Shown piece after piece: positions 1 to 7,609 of a stretch of DNA of 14,061 nucleotides (within the stretch, counting starts at the first letter, position 1; every line of letters starts with the position of its first letter). The translations under genes and the position numbers were made by a program. The stretch is from JAEUKQ01 sp044227605 (GTDB taxonomy: Bacteria > Pseudomonadota > Alphaproteobacteria > JAEUKQ01), in NCBI GenBank assembly GCA_044227605.1, contig JBGAWJ010000029.1, positions 1 to 14,061 on the forward strand, read 5' to 3'. The notes under the pieces were generated by a model that had not been told where the DNA came from, did not search any database, and saw only the letters and a program-made list of their open reading frames with translations.

Positions 1-228
1 ATCGAATTTACCAAGGCTGTTCGCCAGTGGTTAGCGGAGGTAGGCTATGATATTGTTTACGGTGCACGCCCTTTAGCAAGGACAATTCAAGAATATATTA
101 AGAAACCATTGGCAGACGAATTACTTTTTGGTAGACTCAGCAAAGGCGGCAAAGTAATTGTTGATTTAGAAGGGAAAAAGCCGTCTTTTGCTTATGAAAA
201 TAAAAACGAGCCAGTATATCAGATTTAA
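1..228 (+). CDS. clpA: ATP-dependent Clp protease ATP-binding subunit ClpA, C-terminal end (5' partial)
   Basis: The window opens inside this gene; 75 codons and a TAA stop are visible in frame 1. The visible part matches the small C-terminal subdomain of the second AAA+ module in ClpA: the stretch YGARPLARTIQEYIKKPLAD contains the conserved GARPLxR sensor-2 motif, whose arginine contacts ATP, and is followed by ELLFGRLSKGGKV, very like the end of E. coli ClpA. ClpA is a cytoplasmic hexameric unfoldase that feeds substrates, including N-end-rule proteins delivered by ClpS, into ClpP. The LLFG-x-L-x-x-GG pattern favours ClpA over ClpB or ClpC, but the N-terminal domain and both Walker motifs lie outside the window. 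No terminator is evident before the next gene about 60 bases downstream, so the two may be cotranscribed. Confidence 0.9.
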   Translation: MEFTKAVRQWLAEVGYDIVYGARPLARTIQEYIKKPLADELLFGRLSKGGKVIVDLEGKKPSFAYENKNEPVYQI

Positions 229-289
229 GGGTTAAGTTTTTCGAGCGCTGGAAATGATAGGGATAATTTTTAAGGTGTCGCATAGAAAA

Positions 290-1171
290 ATGGTTGGTAA
301 AAGAATCCGAAATATTTTTTCAACGGTCGCCGCCAAAATTATTTTGGCTGTTTTTCTGTTATTTTGTAACAACCCAGCCATATATGCCGCTGATTTAAAT
401 AGGGGCTATCTGGCTTTAAGGCAGGGTGATTATGACTTGGCAGCCCAAATATTTAAAGAGTTGGCCGATACTGGGGATGCACAGGCGCAACATGAATTGG
501 GTTATCTCTATTCTCTTGGGTTAGGTGTACCGAAAGATTGGAAAAGGGCTACCGCCCTTTATACGCAAGCAGCCCGGGCAGGATATAGCCCAGCCCAAGC
601 TGCTTTAGGATATAGCTATAGTTTTGGCTTGGGTGTCCCCGTTGATAAGCAAAATGCCGAATATTGGAATGAGCAAGCCGCCGCCGCTGGCAATTTTATG
701 GCTATCAACAACCTGGCTTTTGCGTGGGCGGATTCCGATCGAAATCTTGAAAAAGCTTTAGGAATGATCTCGATGGTATTGGAGGAGGAACCTAATGAGG
801 CTGCTTATCTTGATACTTACGGATGGGTTTTATATAAAATGGGGCGTTATCAAGAAGCCATTGCCCCTGTTTGTCAAGCTGCTCTAAATGAACCTGGCAG
901 CCCGGAAATCCGTCTTCATTTGGGGGATATTTATTGGCGAAATGGGCTGAAGGAAGCAGCAGCGGCCGAATGGCAGACAGCTTCCGAATTAACAGAAAAC
1001 GGCCAGTTTCTAAGTGAATCCGGACAACATTTTGTTGGTGCACTCAAACTTGAAGAATGGAATGCGTTAATTGCTAAAAGACTAAAAGAAGGCTTAGAGG
1101 GATCAAGTGCCAGTCCAGATGAATTGCCACAGGACTTCTTAAAAAGCAATTGTTTGCGCCCGATATCTTAG
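290..1171 (+). CDS. Secreted SEL1/TPR-repeat protein
   Basis: The predicted 293-residue protein has an N-terminal signal peptide (basic stretch KRIR, hydrophobic core about residues 17-26, probable cleavage after AIYA at residue 33), so it is likely periplasmic. Two SEL1 repeats follow (about 62-97 and 98-134), each with the GxxYSxGLGVPxDxxxA pattern, then two TPR-like units (about 170-203 and 204-237) including YLDTYGWVLYKMGRYQEAI. Such alpha-solenoids usually act as protein-interaction scaffolds; no enzymatic motif is visible and the specific partner is unknown. The start is uncertain. An in-frame ATG at 254 and a GTG at 275 lie upstream, but 290 gives a normally sized signal-peptide n-region; none has a well-spaced Shine-Dalgarno. 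The LLFC stretch is not a good lipobox because Phe precedes Cys. The stop codon lies inside a 16-bp tandem duplication (1162-1193). Confidence 0.8.
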   Translation: MVGKRIRNIFSTVAAKIILAVFLLFCNNPAIYAADLNRGYLALRQGDYDLAAQIFKELADTGDAQAQHELGYLYSLGLGVPKDWKRATALYTQAARAGYSPAQAALGYSYSFGLGVPVDKQNAEYWNEQAAAAGNFMAINNLAFAWADSDRNLEKALGMISMVLEEEPNEAAYLDTYGWVLYKMGRYQEAIAPVCQAALNEPGSPEIRLHLGDIYWRNGLKEAAAAEWQTASELTENGQFLSESGQHFVGALKLEEWNALIAKRLKEGLEGSSASPDELPQDFLKSNCLRPIS

Positions 1172-1193
1172 ACCTGAGATATCTTGGACCTGA
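1162..1193. repeat. 16-bp tandem duplication spanning a stop codon
   Basis: Two adjacent 16-bp copies, 1162-1177 (GATATCTTAGACCTGA) and 1178-1193 (GATATCTTGGACCTGA), differ at one base. The TAG stop of the SEL1/TPR gene lies in the first copy. In the second copy the corresponding triplet is TGG, so the single difference removes the stop from the downstream copy. It looks like a local slippage duplication; no function is implied. Confidence 0.85.
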
Positions 1194-1234
1194 GTAAAGA
1201 CAATTGCTCGTTCTTAATCAAACCCATCATATTT

Positions 1235-1285
1235 ACCTAAGATTTTTTACGTATAAATAACTTGAGAACATCTTATTTCTTAGGT
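1235..1285 (-). terminator. Inverted repeat between convergent genes, possible terminator
   Basis: A perfect 8-bp inverted repeat (ACCTAAGA at 1235-1242, TCTTAGGT at 1278-1285) brackets an AT-rich 35-base loop. It overlaps the last codons of the minus-strand glutaryl-CoA dehydrogenase gene in the gap between two convergent genes. The loop is long and the stem is not GC-rich, so intrinsic termination is only a possibility. The rest of the 1172-1279 gap shows nothing clearer. Confidence 0.25.
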
Positions 1286-2470
1286 GCTGAAGGCTTGAAT
1301 GCCAGTCTGAGCGCGACCCAAAATCAAGGCATGGATATCATGCGTCCCTTCATAGGTATTAACTGCTTCTAAATTTAGCATATGGCGAATGACATGGTAT
1401 TCATCGGCAATGCCGTTACCGCCGTGCATATCCCGGGCAACCCGGCTTATGTCTAAAGCTTTCCCACAGGAATTGCGTTTGATTAGGGAAATCATTTCAG
1501 GGGTTGCCTTGCCTTCATCTTTTAAACGCCCTACCCTTAGGCAAGCTTGTAAACCCAGGGTAATTTCTGTTTGCATATTTGCTAATTTTAATTGAATCAG
1601 CTGGTTGGTTGCCAATGGCCGCCCGAATTGCTTGCGGTCTAACGTATATTGCCTGGCCGCATGCCAGCATGCTTCTGCCGCCCCCAAGGCCCCCCAACCA
1701 ATGCCAAAGCGGGCATTATTTAGACAACTAAAGGGTCCTTTTAAACCCGTTACCAAGGGTAAAAGATGCTCTTTCCCTATCTTCACCCGATCCATCACAA
1801 TTTGACCGGTGATCGAGCAGCGTAAAGACATTTTCCCTTCAATTTTAGGGGCAGATAATCCTTTCATGCCTTTTTCTAAAATAAAGCCACGAATTAAGCC
1901 TTGAGGATCTTTAGCCCAGACAATGAAAATATCGGCAATAGGAGAATTGGTAATCCAGGTTTTGCTTCCCGTTAAAATATATCCGTCGCCGGATTTTTCT
2001 GCTTTCGCGGCCATACTTCCAGGGTCAGATCCATGATCAGGTTCTGTTAAGCCAAAACAGCCAATTTTTTCACCCGTAGCTAGGGTTGGCAAGTATTTTT
2101 GTTTTTGTTCTTCAGTGCCAAAAGCATGAATCGGGTACATGACCAAACTGGATTGCACACTCATGGCAGAGCGGTAGCCTGAATCAACCCGCTCAATTTC
2201 CCTAGCAATCAAACCATAACTAACATAATTCGTGCCAGCGCAACCATATCCCTCAATCGTTGATCCCAAAAGGCCAAAAGACCCTAGCTCGCGCATAATT
2301 GCGGGGTCAAATTTTTCGTGCCGGAAACTATCTAAGACCCTGGGCATCAAATGCTCTTGGGCATATTGCCTGGCGGTGTCCCGGATGAGTTTTTCATCTT
2401 CCGCCAATTGTTCTTCTAAAAGCAGGGGATCTTCCCAATTAAAACTGGCAGCTGCTGGTTGTTTTTGCAT
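1280..2470 (-). CDS. gcdH: Glutaryl-CoA dehydrogenase (acyl-CoA dehydrogenase family)
   Basis: The 396-residue flavoprotein is predicted to oxidise and decarboxylate glutaryl-CoA to crotonyl-CoA in lysine, tryptophan and glutarate breakdown, passing electrons to ETF in the cytoplasm. It is full length for the family. Residues 93-108 (ERVDSGYRSAMSVQSS) include the arginine (R100) matching human GCDH Arg94, which binds the substrate's terminal carboxylate. CFGLTEPDHGSDP (138-150) is the acyl-CoA dehydrogenase FAD/substrate signature. E374 in NTYEGTHDIHALILGR matches the catalytic base Glu370 of the human enzyme. Having both the carboxylate-binding arginine and this glutamate context separates it from short-chain acyl-CoA dehydrogenases. 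An upstream in-frame ATG at 2548 exists, but the ATG at 2470 is preferred: a purine-rich GGGGAAG site lies just upstream and homology begins close to it (FNWEDPLLLEEQL). It lies 86 bases downstream of the uncharacterised gene on the same strand, probably in one transcript. Confidence 0.92.
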   Translation of the reverse strand: MQKQPAAASFNWEDPLLLEEQLAEDEKLIRDTARQYAQEHLMPRVLDSFRHEKFDPAIMRELGSFGLLGSTIEGYGCAGTNYVSYGLIAREIERVDSGYRSAMSVQSSLVMYPIHAFGTEEQKQKYLPTLATGEKIGCFGLTEPDHGSDPGSMAAKAEKSGDGYILTGSKTWITNSPIADIFIVWAKDPQGLIRGFILEKGMKGLSAPKIEGKMSLRCSITGQIVMDRVKIGKEHLLPLVTGLKGPFSCLNNARFGIGWGALGAAEACWHAARQYTLDRKQFGRPLATNQLIQLKLANMQTEITLGLQACLRVGRLKDEGKATPEMISLIKRNSCGKALDISRVARDMHGGNGIADEYHVIRHMLNLEAVNTYEGTHDIHALILGRAQTGIQAFST

Positions 2471-2556
2471 GTGATACTTCCCCACGTAAAAATGACTATG
2501 TGTAAGGTTTAAAATTATTCTTAAAGAAATATAGGAAAATGGCTCCAATTATGAAA

Positions 2557-2949
2557 TTATGGGACAAAGTTCCTAATCTTATTGCGCAATAAAGGGATAA
2601 TTCTTGTTATATCCCCATCTGCTTCAATAGCAATAGAAATATGTGCCGTTTCGGCTATCGGGGTAACAAATTGAAAAAAATTACCGTATCTCACCAAAGC
2701 ATATTCGAAGCCCCCACAATCCAATGATCCTCGCTGCGTGAGAATCTTCATGAGAGTAGGATTGACGAAAAGCTCTTCATATAAATCAGAAGTGCTGGCC
2801 GATGATTGCAGCAGGTCTTGGCGTTGGTGGGACAGCACTTTTATGCCATCACATATGGCAGCATAGCGGATTTCTAGCCCTACGGCCAATATTTGCTGGA
2901 TCAGTGCTTCTGTTTTTTTGGGATCAATCTGTTGGTTTTTTTTTATCAT
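2557..2949 (-). CDS. Conserved hypothetical protein, possible roadblock/LC7-like fold
   Basis: I cannot assign a function to this 130-residue protein. It is soluble, with no signal peptide or membrane segment. An N-terminal helix (about 12-25) leads to a strand-like stretch IRYAAICDGIKVLSH (27-41), then a helix with YEELFVNPTLMKILTQRG (57-74), then two strands, FEYALVRYGNFFQFVTP (81-97) and AHISIAIEADGD (102-113), and a last helix (115-127). This order of helices and strands resembles the profilin-like roadblock/LC7 fold, but that is inference only. The segment DCGGFEYALVRYGNFFQFV looks like a conserved family core. The gene precedes glutaryl-CoA dehydrogenase on the same strand, which suggests cotranscription but proves no functional link. 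Base composition is like its neighbours. The Shine-Dalgarno is weak; the ATG at 2949 is the only reasonable start. Confidence 0.75.
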   Translation of the reverse strand: MIKKNQQIDPKKTEALIQQILAVGLEIRYAAICDGIKVLSHQRQDLLQSSASTSDLYEELFVNPTLMKILTQRGSLDCGGFEYALVRYGNFFQFVTPIAETAHISIAIEADGDITRIIPLLRNKIRNFVP

Positions 2950-3175
2950 CAGCCAAAAATATCCCCGTGGTGATTAAAACGTCTATCCCCATTCAATTTT
3001 TCCTTACCCCAAAAATAGCCTTGCCATATTTATTGTGTTCGTAATAGGTTACAATAATTAATTTTAAAAATAAAGAAATTGCAGCAAAAGTAATATCAAA
3101 ATAATAAAAACCGATACATGAAATGACTGATGAGATCTGTTGGTGTTTCATATATGCAAGAAATGGCAAGAAGTA
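2950..3175. promoter_or_regulatory. AT-rich divergent promoter region between the gcdH pair and liv operon
   Basis: This 226-base gap separates two divergently transcribed units, so it should hold a promoter for each. It is strongly AT-rich, especially 3050-3110. I could not identify a convincing -35/-10 pair or a clear operator palindrome on either strand; TTGCAG (3079) with TAATAA (3102) at 17-bp spacing is the best plus-strand candidate but is a weak match. A 67-codon minus-strand open frame crosses the gap, but it starts inside livH and is not believed to be a gene. Confidence 0.4.
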
Positions 3176-4090
3176 ATGGGATATTTTATCGAACAATTGA
3201 TTAATGGCCTTAGCCTTGGCTCCGTATATGGATTAATTGCAATCGGTTATACCATGGTTTACGGCATTATTGGCATGGTTAATTTTGCCCATGGCGAAGT
3301 TTTTATGATCGGGGCTTTTCACGCCCTTATCGCCTATTTACTTTTACAAACATTGGGTGTTTCGATACTGCCGGTGGCCATCATTATTGTTTTGGTGGTT
3401 TCCGTCACATTAACCGCCACTTACGGCTGGGCGATTGAAAGGATTGCTTATCGGCCCTTGCGCGGCTCGTTTCGCTTGGCGCCGTTGATTTCCGCGATCG
3501 GCATGTCAGTTTTCTTACAAAATTATGTTCAATTATTGCAAGGGGCTAGGCCCAAATCCATCCCACCCATCATTCAAGGCAGTTTGCATTTGTTTGAAGG
3601 CGAGGACTTTTCCATTTCCATTAGTTATTTAAGGCTGTTTATTATTATAGCTACTGTGATTTTAATGATTTTTTTTACGCTGTTGATCACCAAGACTTCC
3701 CTTGGCCGTTCCCAAAGAGCCTGTGAACAAGATATAAAGATGGCGGCGTTACTGGGTGTTAATGTCGACCGTGTTATCTCTATCACCTTTATTATTGGTG
3801 CATCTTTAGCAGCAATAGCCGGGTTGATGTTCATGTTTTTTTACGGTGTGGTTGACTTTTATATGGGATTTATTGCTGGTGTCAAAGCATTTAGTGCAGC
3901 AGTCTTGGGCGGTATTGGCTCTCTGCCAGGGGCTATGCTGGGTGGCTTGCTGTTAGGGGTCATTGAGTCTTTGTTTTCCGCATATTTTTCTGTCGAATAT
4001 AAAGATTTGGCCGCTTTTAGTGTGTTGGTACTGGTATTGATTTTTCGGCCCACTGGGTTACTGGGTAGGCCAGAGGTTGAGAAGGTGTAA
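3176..4090 (+). CDS. livH: LIV-type ABC transporter permease LivH
   Basis: This 304-residue inner-membrane permease is one of two membrane subunits of a branched-chain amino acid (HAAT family) ABC importer. The N-terminus, ending in INGLSLGSVYGLIAIGYTMV and followed by NFAHGE, is the classic LivH signature. About eight hydrophobic segments follow. The cytoplasmic coupling (EAA-type) region is RACEQDIKMAALLGVNVDR (about residues 182-200). The C-terminal LGGIGSLPGAMLGGLLLGVIES and the terminal FRPTGLLG motif are also typical. An alternative TTG at 3140 would add 12 residues, but the ATG at 3176 matches the usual LivH start and follows a purine-rich AAGAAG stretch. It is the first gene of the liv operon, and its stop is one base before the livM start. 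Family membership is sure; the exact substrate cannot be read from sequence. Confidence 0.95.
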   Translation: MGYFIEQLINGLSLGSVYGLIAIGYTMVYGIIGMVNFAHGEVFMIGAFHALIAYLLLQTLGVSILPVAIIIVLVVSVTLTATYGWAIERIAYRPLRGSFRLAPLISAIGMSVFLQNYVQLLQGARPKSIPPIIQGSLHLFEGEDFSISISYLRLFIIIATVILMIFFTLLITKTSLGRSQRACEQDIKMAALLGVNVDRVISITFIIGASLAAIAGLMFMFFYGVVDFYMGFIAGVKAFSAAVLGGIGSLPGAMLGGLLLGVIESLFSAYFSVEYKDLAAFSVLVLVLIFRPTGLLGRPEVEKV

Positions 4091-4091
4091 C

Positions 4092-5591
4092 ATGGATAAA
4101 ACGCTTCCCAAGCAATCTTCCCCATCTCCTCTTACCAAAATTTTGGTTGACTCAATTATCATGTCATTGGTGGGGGGAATAATCGGATTTTTACTAATAG
4201 GGTTTAAAACGGAGGCGCGCGGGATCAACCTTGAACTAGAGTGGCGTTTATCGCAAGTTTTAGCACTGGTGGTTTTTGTGTTTGTTGGGCGTCTTTGTCT
4301 AGGCCTTCGGCAATTTAATTATCGCTGGCCAGCTATCTTATTGGCTGGGGTAGTCAGCGTTTATTTTGTCATTGGTCTTCTATTAAGGGAGATGGATGGC
4401 TTTTCTGACCTACCATTACCCTATATCGATAATAAATTGAATTGGATGACAGCAGCCATTTATATGGGGTTAGTTATATATTTGGCTGCAACTTATAACT
4501 TGAAAAAAGTGGCGCGGGAGAAGAAAATTGTTCTGCCTACCTCTTCCCCTAAGGTTTATTTATCACCCATTTTCCGTTGGATGATAGCTATCGCTGTGCT
4601 TTTTATCCTGATTTCCTTGCCTTTTTTGTCGGTTATTGACCGACGTTACCTTAATATTCTAACCCAAGTCCTCTTATATGTGGTGTTAGCTTGGGGTTTG
4701 AATGTTGTCGTTGGTTTGGCAGGGTTATTGGATTTGGGTTACGTCGCTTTTTATGCGGTGGGTGCCTATAGCTATGCCCTTTTATCACAATATTACGGGT
4801 TTAGTTTCTGGCTTTGTCTGCCATTGGCAGGGATATTAGCGGGCGGGTTTGGAGTGATGTTAGGGTTTCCTGTTTTGCGGTTGCGGGGAGATTATTTAGC
4901 AATTGTCACCTTAGGTTTTGGCGAGATTATCCGTATGATTCTTGTAAATTGGTATCAATTTACAGGGGGACCGAACGGACTGAATCAAATTCCCAAGCCA
5001 TCGTTGCTTGGGTATGTTTTTGAAGAACCAAACGGCCAGGGAAACACCGTATCTGAATGGTTGGGGCTATCTTACAGCAGTGAGCATTTTTACATATTTA
5101 TGTATTTGTTAATTTTAATCATCGCTATGCTCGTGTTGTGGTTTGTCAAGAAATTGCGGCGGCTTCCGATCGGCCGAGCATGGGAAGCATTGCGGGAGGA
5201 TGAAATTGCCTGTCGGGCTTTAGGGTTAAATCCCACCAACGTAAAATTGGCAGCTTTTGCCACCGGTGCAATGATTGCAGGGGTTGCGGGGTGTTTTTTT
5301 GCCGCTTACCAAGGCTTTATCAGCCCGGAAAGTTTTACTTTTATGGAATCTGTGACTATTTTGGCGATTGTGGTATTAGGGGGGATGGGCAATCAATTGG
5401 GGATCGTCTTGGCAACCGTTATTTTAATTTTTATGCTTGAATTTCGTGATTTGGAGCAGTTCCGCATGCTGGCATTGGGCGGATTGGAAGTTTTTATTAT
5501 GATTTGGCGCCCCCGGGGGCTTATTTCCCGGCGGTATCCGACGGTCTTTCGCCGTTTTGCCAGTCCTCCTTTTTCGTTGAATGCCCGATGA
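4092..5591 (+). CDS. livM: LIV-type ABC transporter permease LivM
   Basis: This second membrane subunit has 499 residues. About 160 residues of N-terminal extension carry several hydrophobic helices, as in the LivHM N-terminal region of longer proteobacterial LivM proteins. The permease domain (about 175-480) includes LNVVVGLAGLLDLGYVAFYAVGAYSYALL, LRGDYLAIVTLGFGEIIR and the coupling loop REDEIACRALGLNPTNVKLAAFATGA, followed by AGVAGCFFAAYQGFISPESF. The terminal WRPRGLI motif is usual for LivM. The ATG at 4092 follows GAAGGTG, whose last bases lie in the livH end, so the two genes are probably translationally coupled. A TTG at 4077 in frame is rejected because it lies inside livH without homology support. 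The end overlaps the livG start at ATGATG. Confidence 0.95.
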   Translation: MDKTLPKQSSPSPLTKILVDSIIMSLVGGIIGFLLIGFKTEARGINLELEWRLSQVLALVVFVFVGRLCLGLRQFNYRWPAILLAGVVSVYFVIGLLLREMDGFSDLPLPYIDNKLNWMTAAIYMGLVIYLAATYNLKKVAREKKIVLPTSSPKVYLSPIFRWMIAIAVLFILISLPFLSVIDRRYLNILTQVLLYVVLAWGLNVVVGLAGLLDLGYVAFYAVGAYSYALLSQYYGFSFWLCLPLAGILAGGFGVMLGFPVLRLRGDYLAIVTLGFGEIIRMILVNWYQFTGGPNGLNQIPKPSLLGYVFEEPNGQGNTVSEWLGLSYSSEHFYIFMYLLILIIAMLVLWFVKKLRRLPIGRAWEALREDEIACRALGLNPTNVKLAAFATGAMIAGVAGCFFAAYQGFISPESFTFMESVTILAIVVLGGMGNQLGIVLATVILIFMLEFRDLEQFRMLALGGLEVFIMIWRPRGLISRRYPTVFRRFASPPFSLNAR

Positions 5592-6460
5592 TGAATACAA
5601 AAACGCCCATCCTTGATGTTGAACATTTAACGATGCGGTTTGGCGGGTTGACTGCCATCGACGATGTTTCCTTAACTGCTTTTAAGGGGGAGATCACTGC
5701 CATTATTGGGCCTAATGGAGCGGGAAAAACCACCCTTTTTAATTGCCTAACCGGTTTTTATAAACCGACAATTGGTCGATTAAGCTTACATCAACCAGCA
5801 AAAACCTTTCTTTTGGAGCGGATGGAAGGTTTTAAAATTGCGCGGATAGCTAAAGTCATCCGTACTTTCCAAAATATTCGCCTGTTCCCGGCGATGACCT
5901 TACTTGAAAATATGATGGTTTCCCAACATACAGCTTTAATGAAAGCTTCCGGCTTTAGTTTGGTTGCTCTCCTATCCAGCTCGAATGTGTTGAAAAACAA
6001 AAATAGTTTTTATCAAAAATGGCAAGATTTTCTTAAACTTTCCTTCTATGTTAACAAAGAATGTCAGGCAATTGATAAATGTTGTTTTTGGTTAAATCAA
6101 GTTGGATTGCTTGAAAGGGCAGATGAACCAGCTTCTTCCTTACCGTATGGCGCGCAGCGGCGTTTGGAAATTGCCCGTGCCATGTGTGCGGATCCCACCT
6201 TGTTATGTTTGGATGAACCGGCAGCCGGACTTAACCCTAAAGAATCCGCTGAATTAAATAATTTGTTGCTTGAAATTAAGAATAATCATGCGACCAGTAT
6301 TTTGTTGATAGAACATGATATGAGTGTGGTGATGAAAATTTCTGATCACCTGGTCGTTTTGAACTATGGAAAAAAAATTGCCGAAGGAACGCCTGAAGAC
6401 ATTCAAAAAAATCCTACCGTTATTGAGGCTTACCTTGGCCATACTTTAAATGATCAATAA
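5588..6460 (+). CDS. livG: LIV-type ABC transporter ATP-binding protein LivG
   Basis: This 290-residue cytoplasmic ATPase energises the LivHM permease as a heterodimer with LivF. The Walker A motif is GPNGAGKTT (41-49). The family-specific signature LPYGAQRRLEIARAM replaces LSGGQ, as is normal in LivG. Walker B reads LLCLDEPAAGLN and the H-loop is IEHDM. The segment between the Q-loop region (FQNIRLFPAMTLLENM) and the signature contains a lysine/phenylalanine-rich stretch (KNKNSFYQKWQDF) that seems somewhat longer than usual. The start is the first of two consecutive ATGs (5588 and 5591); the first overlaps the livM TGA in an ATGA junction, so translation is probably coupled. A longer in-frame opening from 5504 lies wholly inside livM and has no family similarity. 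Confidence 0.95.
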   Translation: MMNTKTPILDVEHLTMRFGGLTAIDDVSLTAFKGEITAIIGPNGAGKTTLFNCLTGFYKPTIGRLSLHQPAKTFLLERMEGFKIARIAKVIRTFQNIRLFPAMTLLENMMVSQHTALMKASGFSLVALLSSSNVLKNKNSFYQKWQDFLKLSFYVNKECQAIDKCCFWLNQVGLLERADEPASSLPYGAQRRLEIARAMCADPTLLCLDEPAAGLNPKESAELNNLLLEIKNNHATSILLIEHDMSVVMKISDHLVVLNYGKKIAEGTPEDIQKNPTVIEAYLGHTLNDQ

Positions 6461-6483
6461 CTTTAAGGTAATGATTAATTAAA

Positions 6484-7221
6484 ATGACTGAAACGACCAA
6501 CACGGAACCGCTAAATATTTTAGAATTACAAACTGTCCATAGTTTTTATGGCCATGTAGAGGCGTTGCGTGGGGTCAGTTTGCAGGTCAAAGCGGGGGAA
6601 ATAGTTTCGTTGATTGGGGCAAATGGGGCTGGAAAAACAACCTTGTTAATGACCATTTGTGGAAAACCAAAACCCCAACAAGGAGACGTTTTATTCCTGA
6701 ATCAATCAATCGTTTCTTTGCCCACCCATCAGATTATGCGCTTAGGTATTGCCCATTGTCCGGAAGGACGCCATATCTTCCCAAAAATGACGGTGATGGA
6801 AAACTTACAAATGGGAGGGGCGCATATCCCCAAAGATTTCTTTGAGAAAGATTTACAAAAGATTTTCGCCCTATTTCCTATCTTATATAATCGCCGCAGC
6901 CAGCGCGGGGGGACTTTGTCGGGCGGGGAACAGCAAATGCTGGCGATCGCCCGCGCTATCATGAGCCGTCCGAAATTATTGTTATTGGATGAACCTTCTT
7001 TAGGGTTGGCTCCGATTATTGTGCAAAAGATTTTTGAGATTATCCGCCAACTGAATCAGGAATTTAAAATGACCATTTTGTTGGTGGAACAAAATGCCTA
7101 TCATGCTTTAAAATTGGCTCATCGGGGCTATGTATTGGCGAATGGGCAAATTGTTATTCAAGGAACTGGTCAGGAATTATTGAACAATCCTGATATCAAT
7201 AAAGCTTACCTCGGCGGTTAA
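6484..7221 (+). CDS. livF: LIV-type ABC transporter ATP-binding protein LivF
   Basis: This second ATPase subunit (245 residues) has the usual LivF length. Walker A is GANGAGKTT (45-53). The motif PEGRHIFPKMTVMENL (93-108) is diagnostic of LivF. The ABC signature is LSGGEQQMLAIARA (145-158), and Walker B is LLLLDEPSLGLAP (165-177). The switch position carries glutamine in LLVEQN rather than histidine, which is normal for this family. The gene starts 23 bases after livG. All catalytic motifs are intact, so the ATPase pair looks functional even though the downstream binding-protein gene is broken. Confidence 0.95.
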   Translation: MTETTNTEPLNILELQTVHSFYGHVEALRGVSLQVKAGEIVSLIGANGAGKTTLLMTICGKPKPQQGDVLFLNQSIVSLPTHQIMRLGIAHCPEGRHIFPKMTVMENLQMGGAHIPKDFFEKDLQKIFALFPILYNRRSQRGGTLSGGEQQMLAIARAIMSRPKLLLLDEPSLGLAPIIVQKIFEIIRQLNQEFKMTILLVEQNAYHALKLAHRGYVLANGQIVIQGTGQELLNNPDINKAYLGG

Positions 7222-7255
7222 GATTTACCAAAAAATACAAGGACCAAATAGAAAT

Positions 7256-7609
7256 ATGGAAGAACTTCTCATAAAACTTGATTTGGCATTGCCAGAATTT
7301 TTAGGGGTTACGGTTGTTCTGTTTGGCTTTGCCGCTTATGCGACTGGCAAAGCTGTTGCAAGTAAATGGCAGCCTTGGTGGTATTGCATAGGGTATTCCG
7401 CCTTGCTTGGATTATTTGATCGTTTTATTCAATATGCCCTATTTGCAGGGGTATTGAATAGTTATGCAGCCTATATAGTAGATACAGCCATTATTTTCCT
7501 GATATCTTTAGTGTCTTACCGGTTGACCAAGGTATATAAGATGATCCATCAATACCCTTGGTTATATCAACGTGCCTTTATATTTTTCTGGCAAAATAAA
7601 GCAAATTAA
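7256..7609 (+). CDS. Small three-helix membrane protein of the liv locus (DUF6867-like)
   Basis: The 117-residue protein has three hydrophobic segments (about 14-35, 41-65 and 70-88) and a basic, aromatic C-terminal tail ending MIHQYPWLYQRAFIFFWQN. From memory this matches a conserved alphaproteobacterial family, DUF6867, that sits between livF and a livK gene in LIV-type operons; the family number was not checked. That position suggests an accessory role in transporter assembly or function, but no biochemical role is known to me. It begins 34 bases after livF, with AAGGA about 12 bases before the ATG. The next downstream sequence is the remnant of livK, in the same reading frame and separated only by this gene's TAA. 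The C-terminus resembles the normal family end, so this gene itself seems intact. Confidence 0.8.
   Translation: MEELLIKLDLALPEFLGVTVVLFGFAAYATGKAVASKWQPWWYCIGYSALLGLFDRFIQYALFAGVLNSYAAYIVDTAIIFLISLVSYRLTKVYKMIHQYPWLYQRAFIFFWQNKAN

Noticed and set aside
1145..1208. AGCAATTGT/ACAATTGCT inverted repeat around the end of the SEL1/TPR gene
   Set aside because: Nine AT-rich base pairs with a loop of about 46 bases and no T-tract make a functional terminator unlikely.
2993..3196. 67-codon hydrophobic minus-strand open frame across the gcdH/liv promoter region
   Set aside because: Its start lies inside livH, it has no good ribosome binding site, and its hydrophobicity follows from AT-rich sequence; no family is recognisable.
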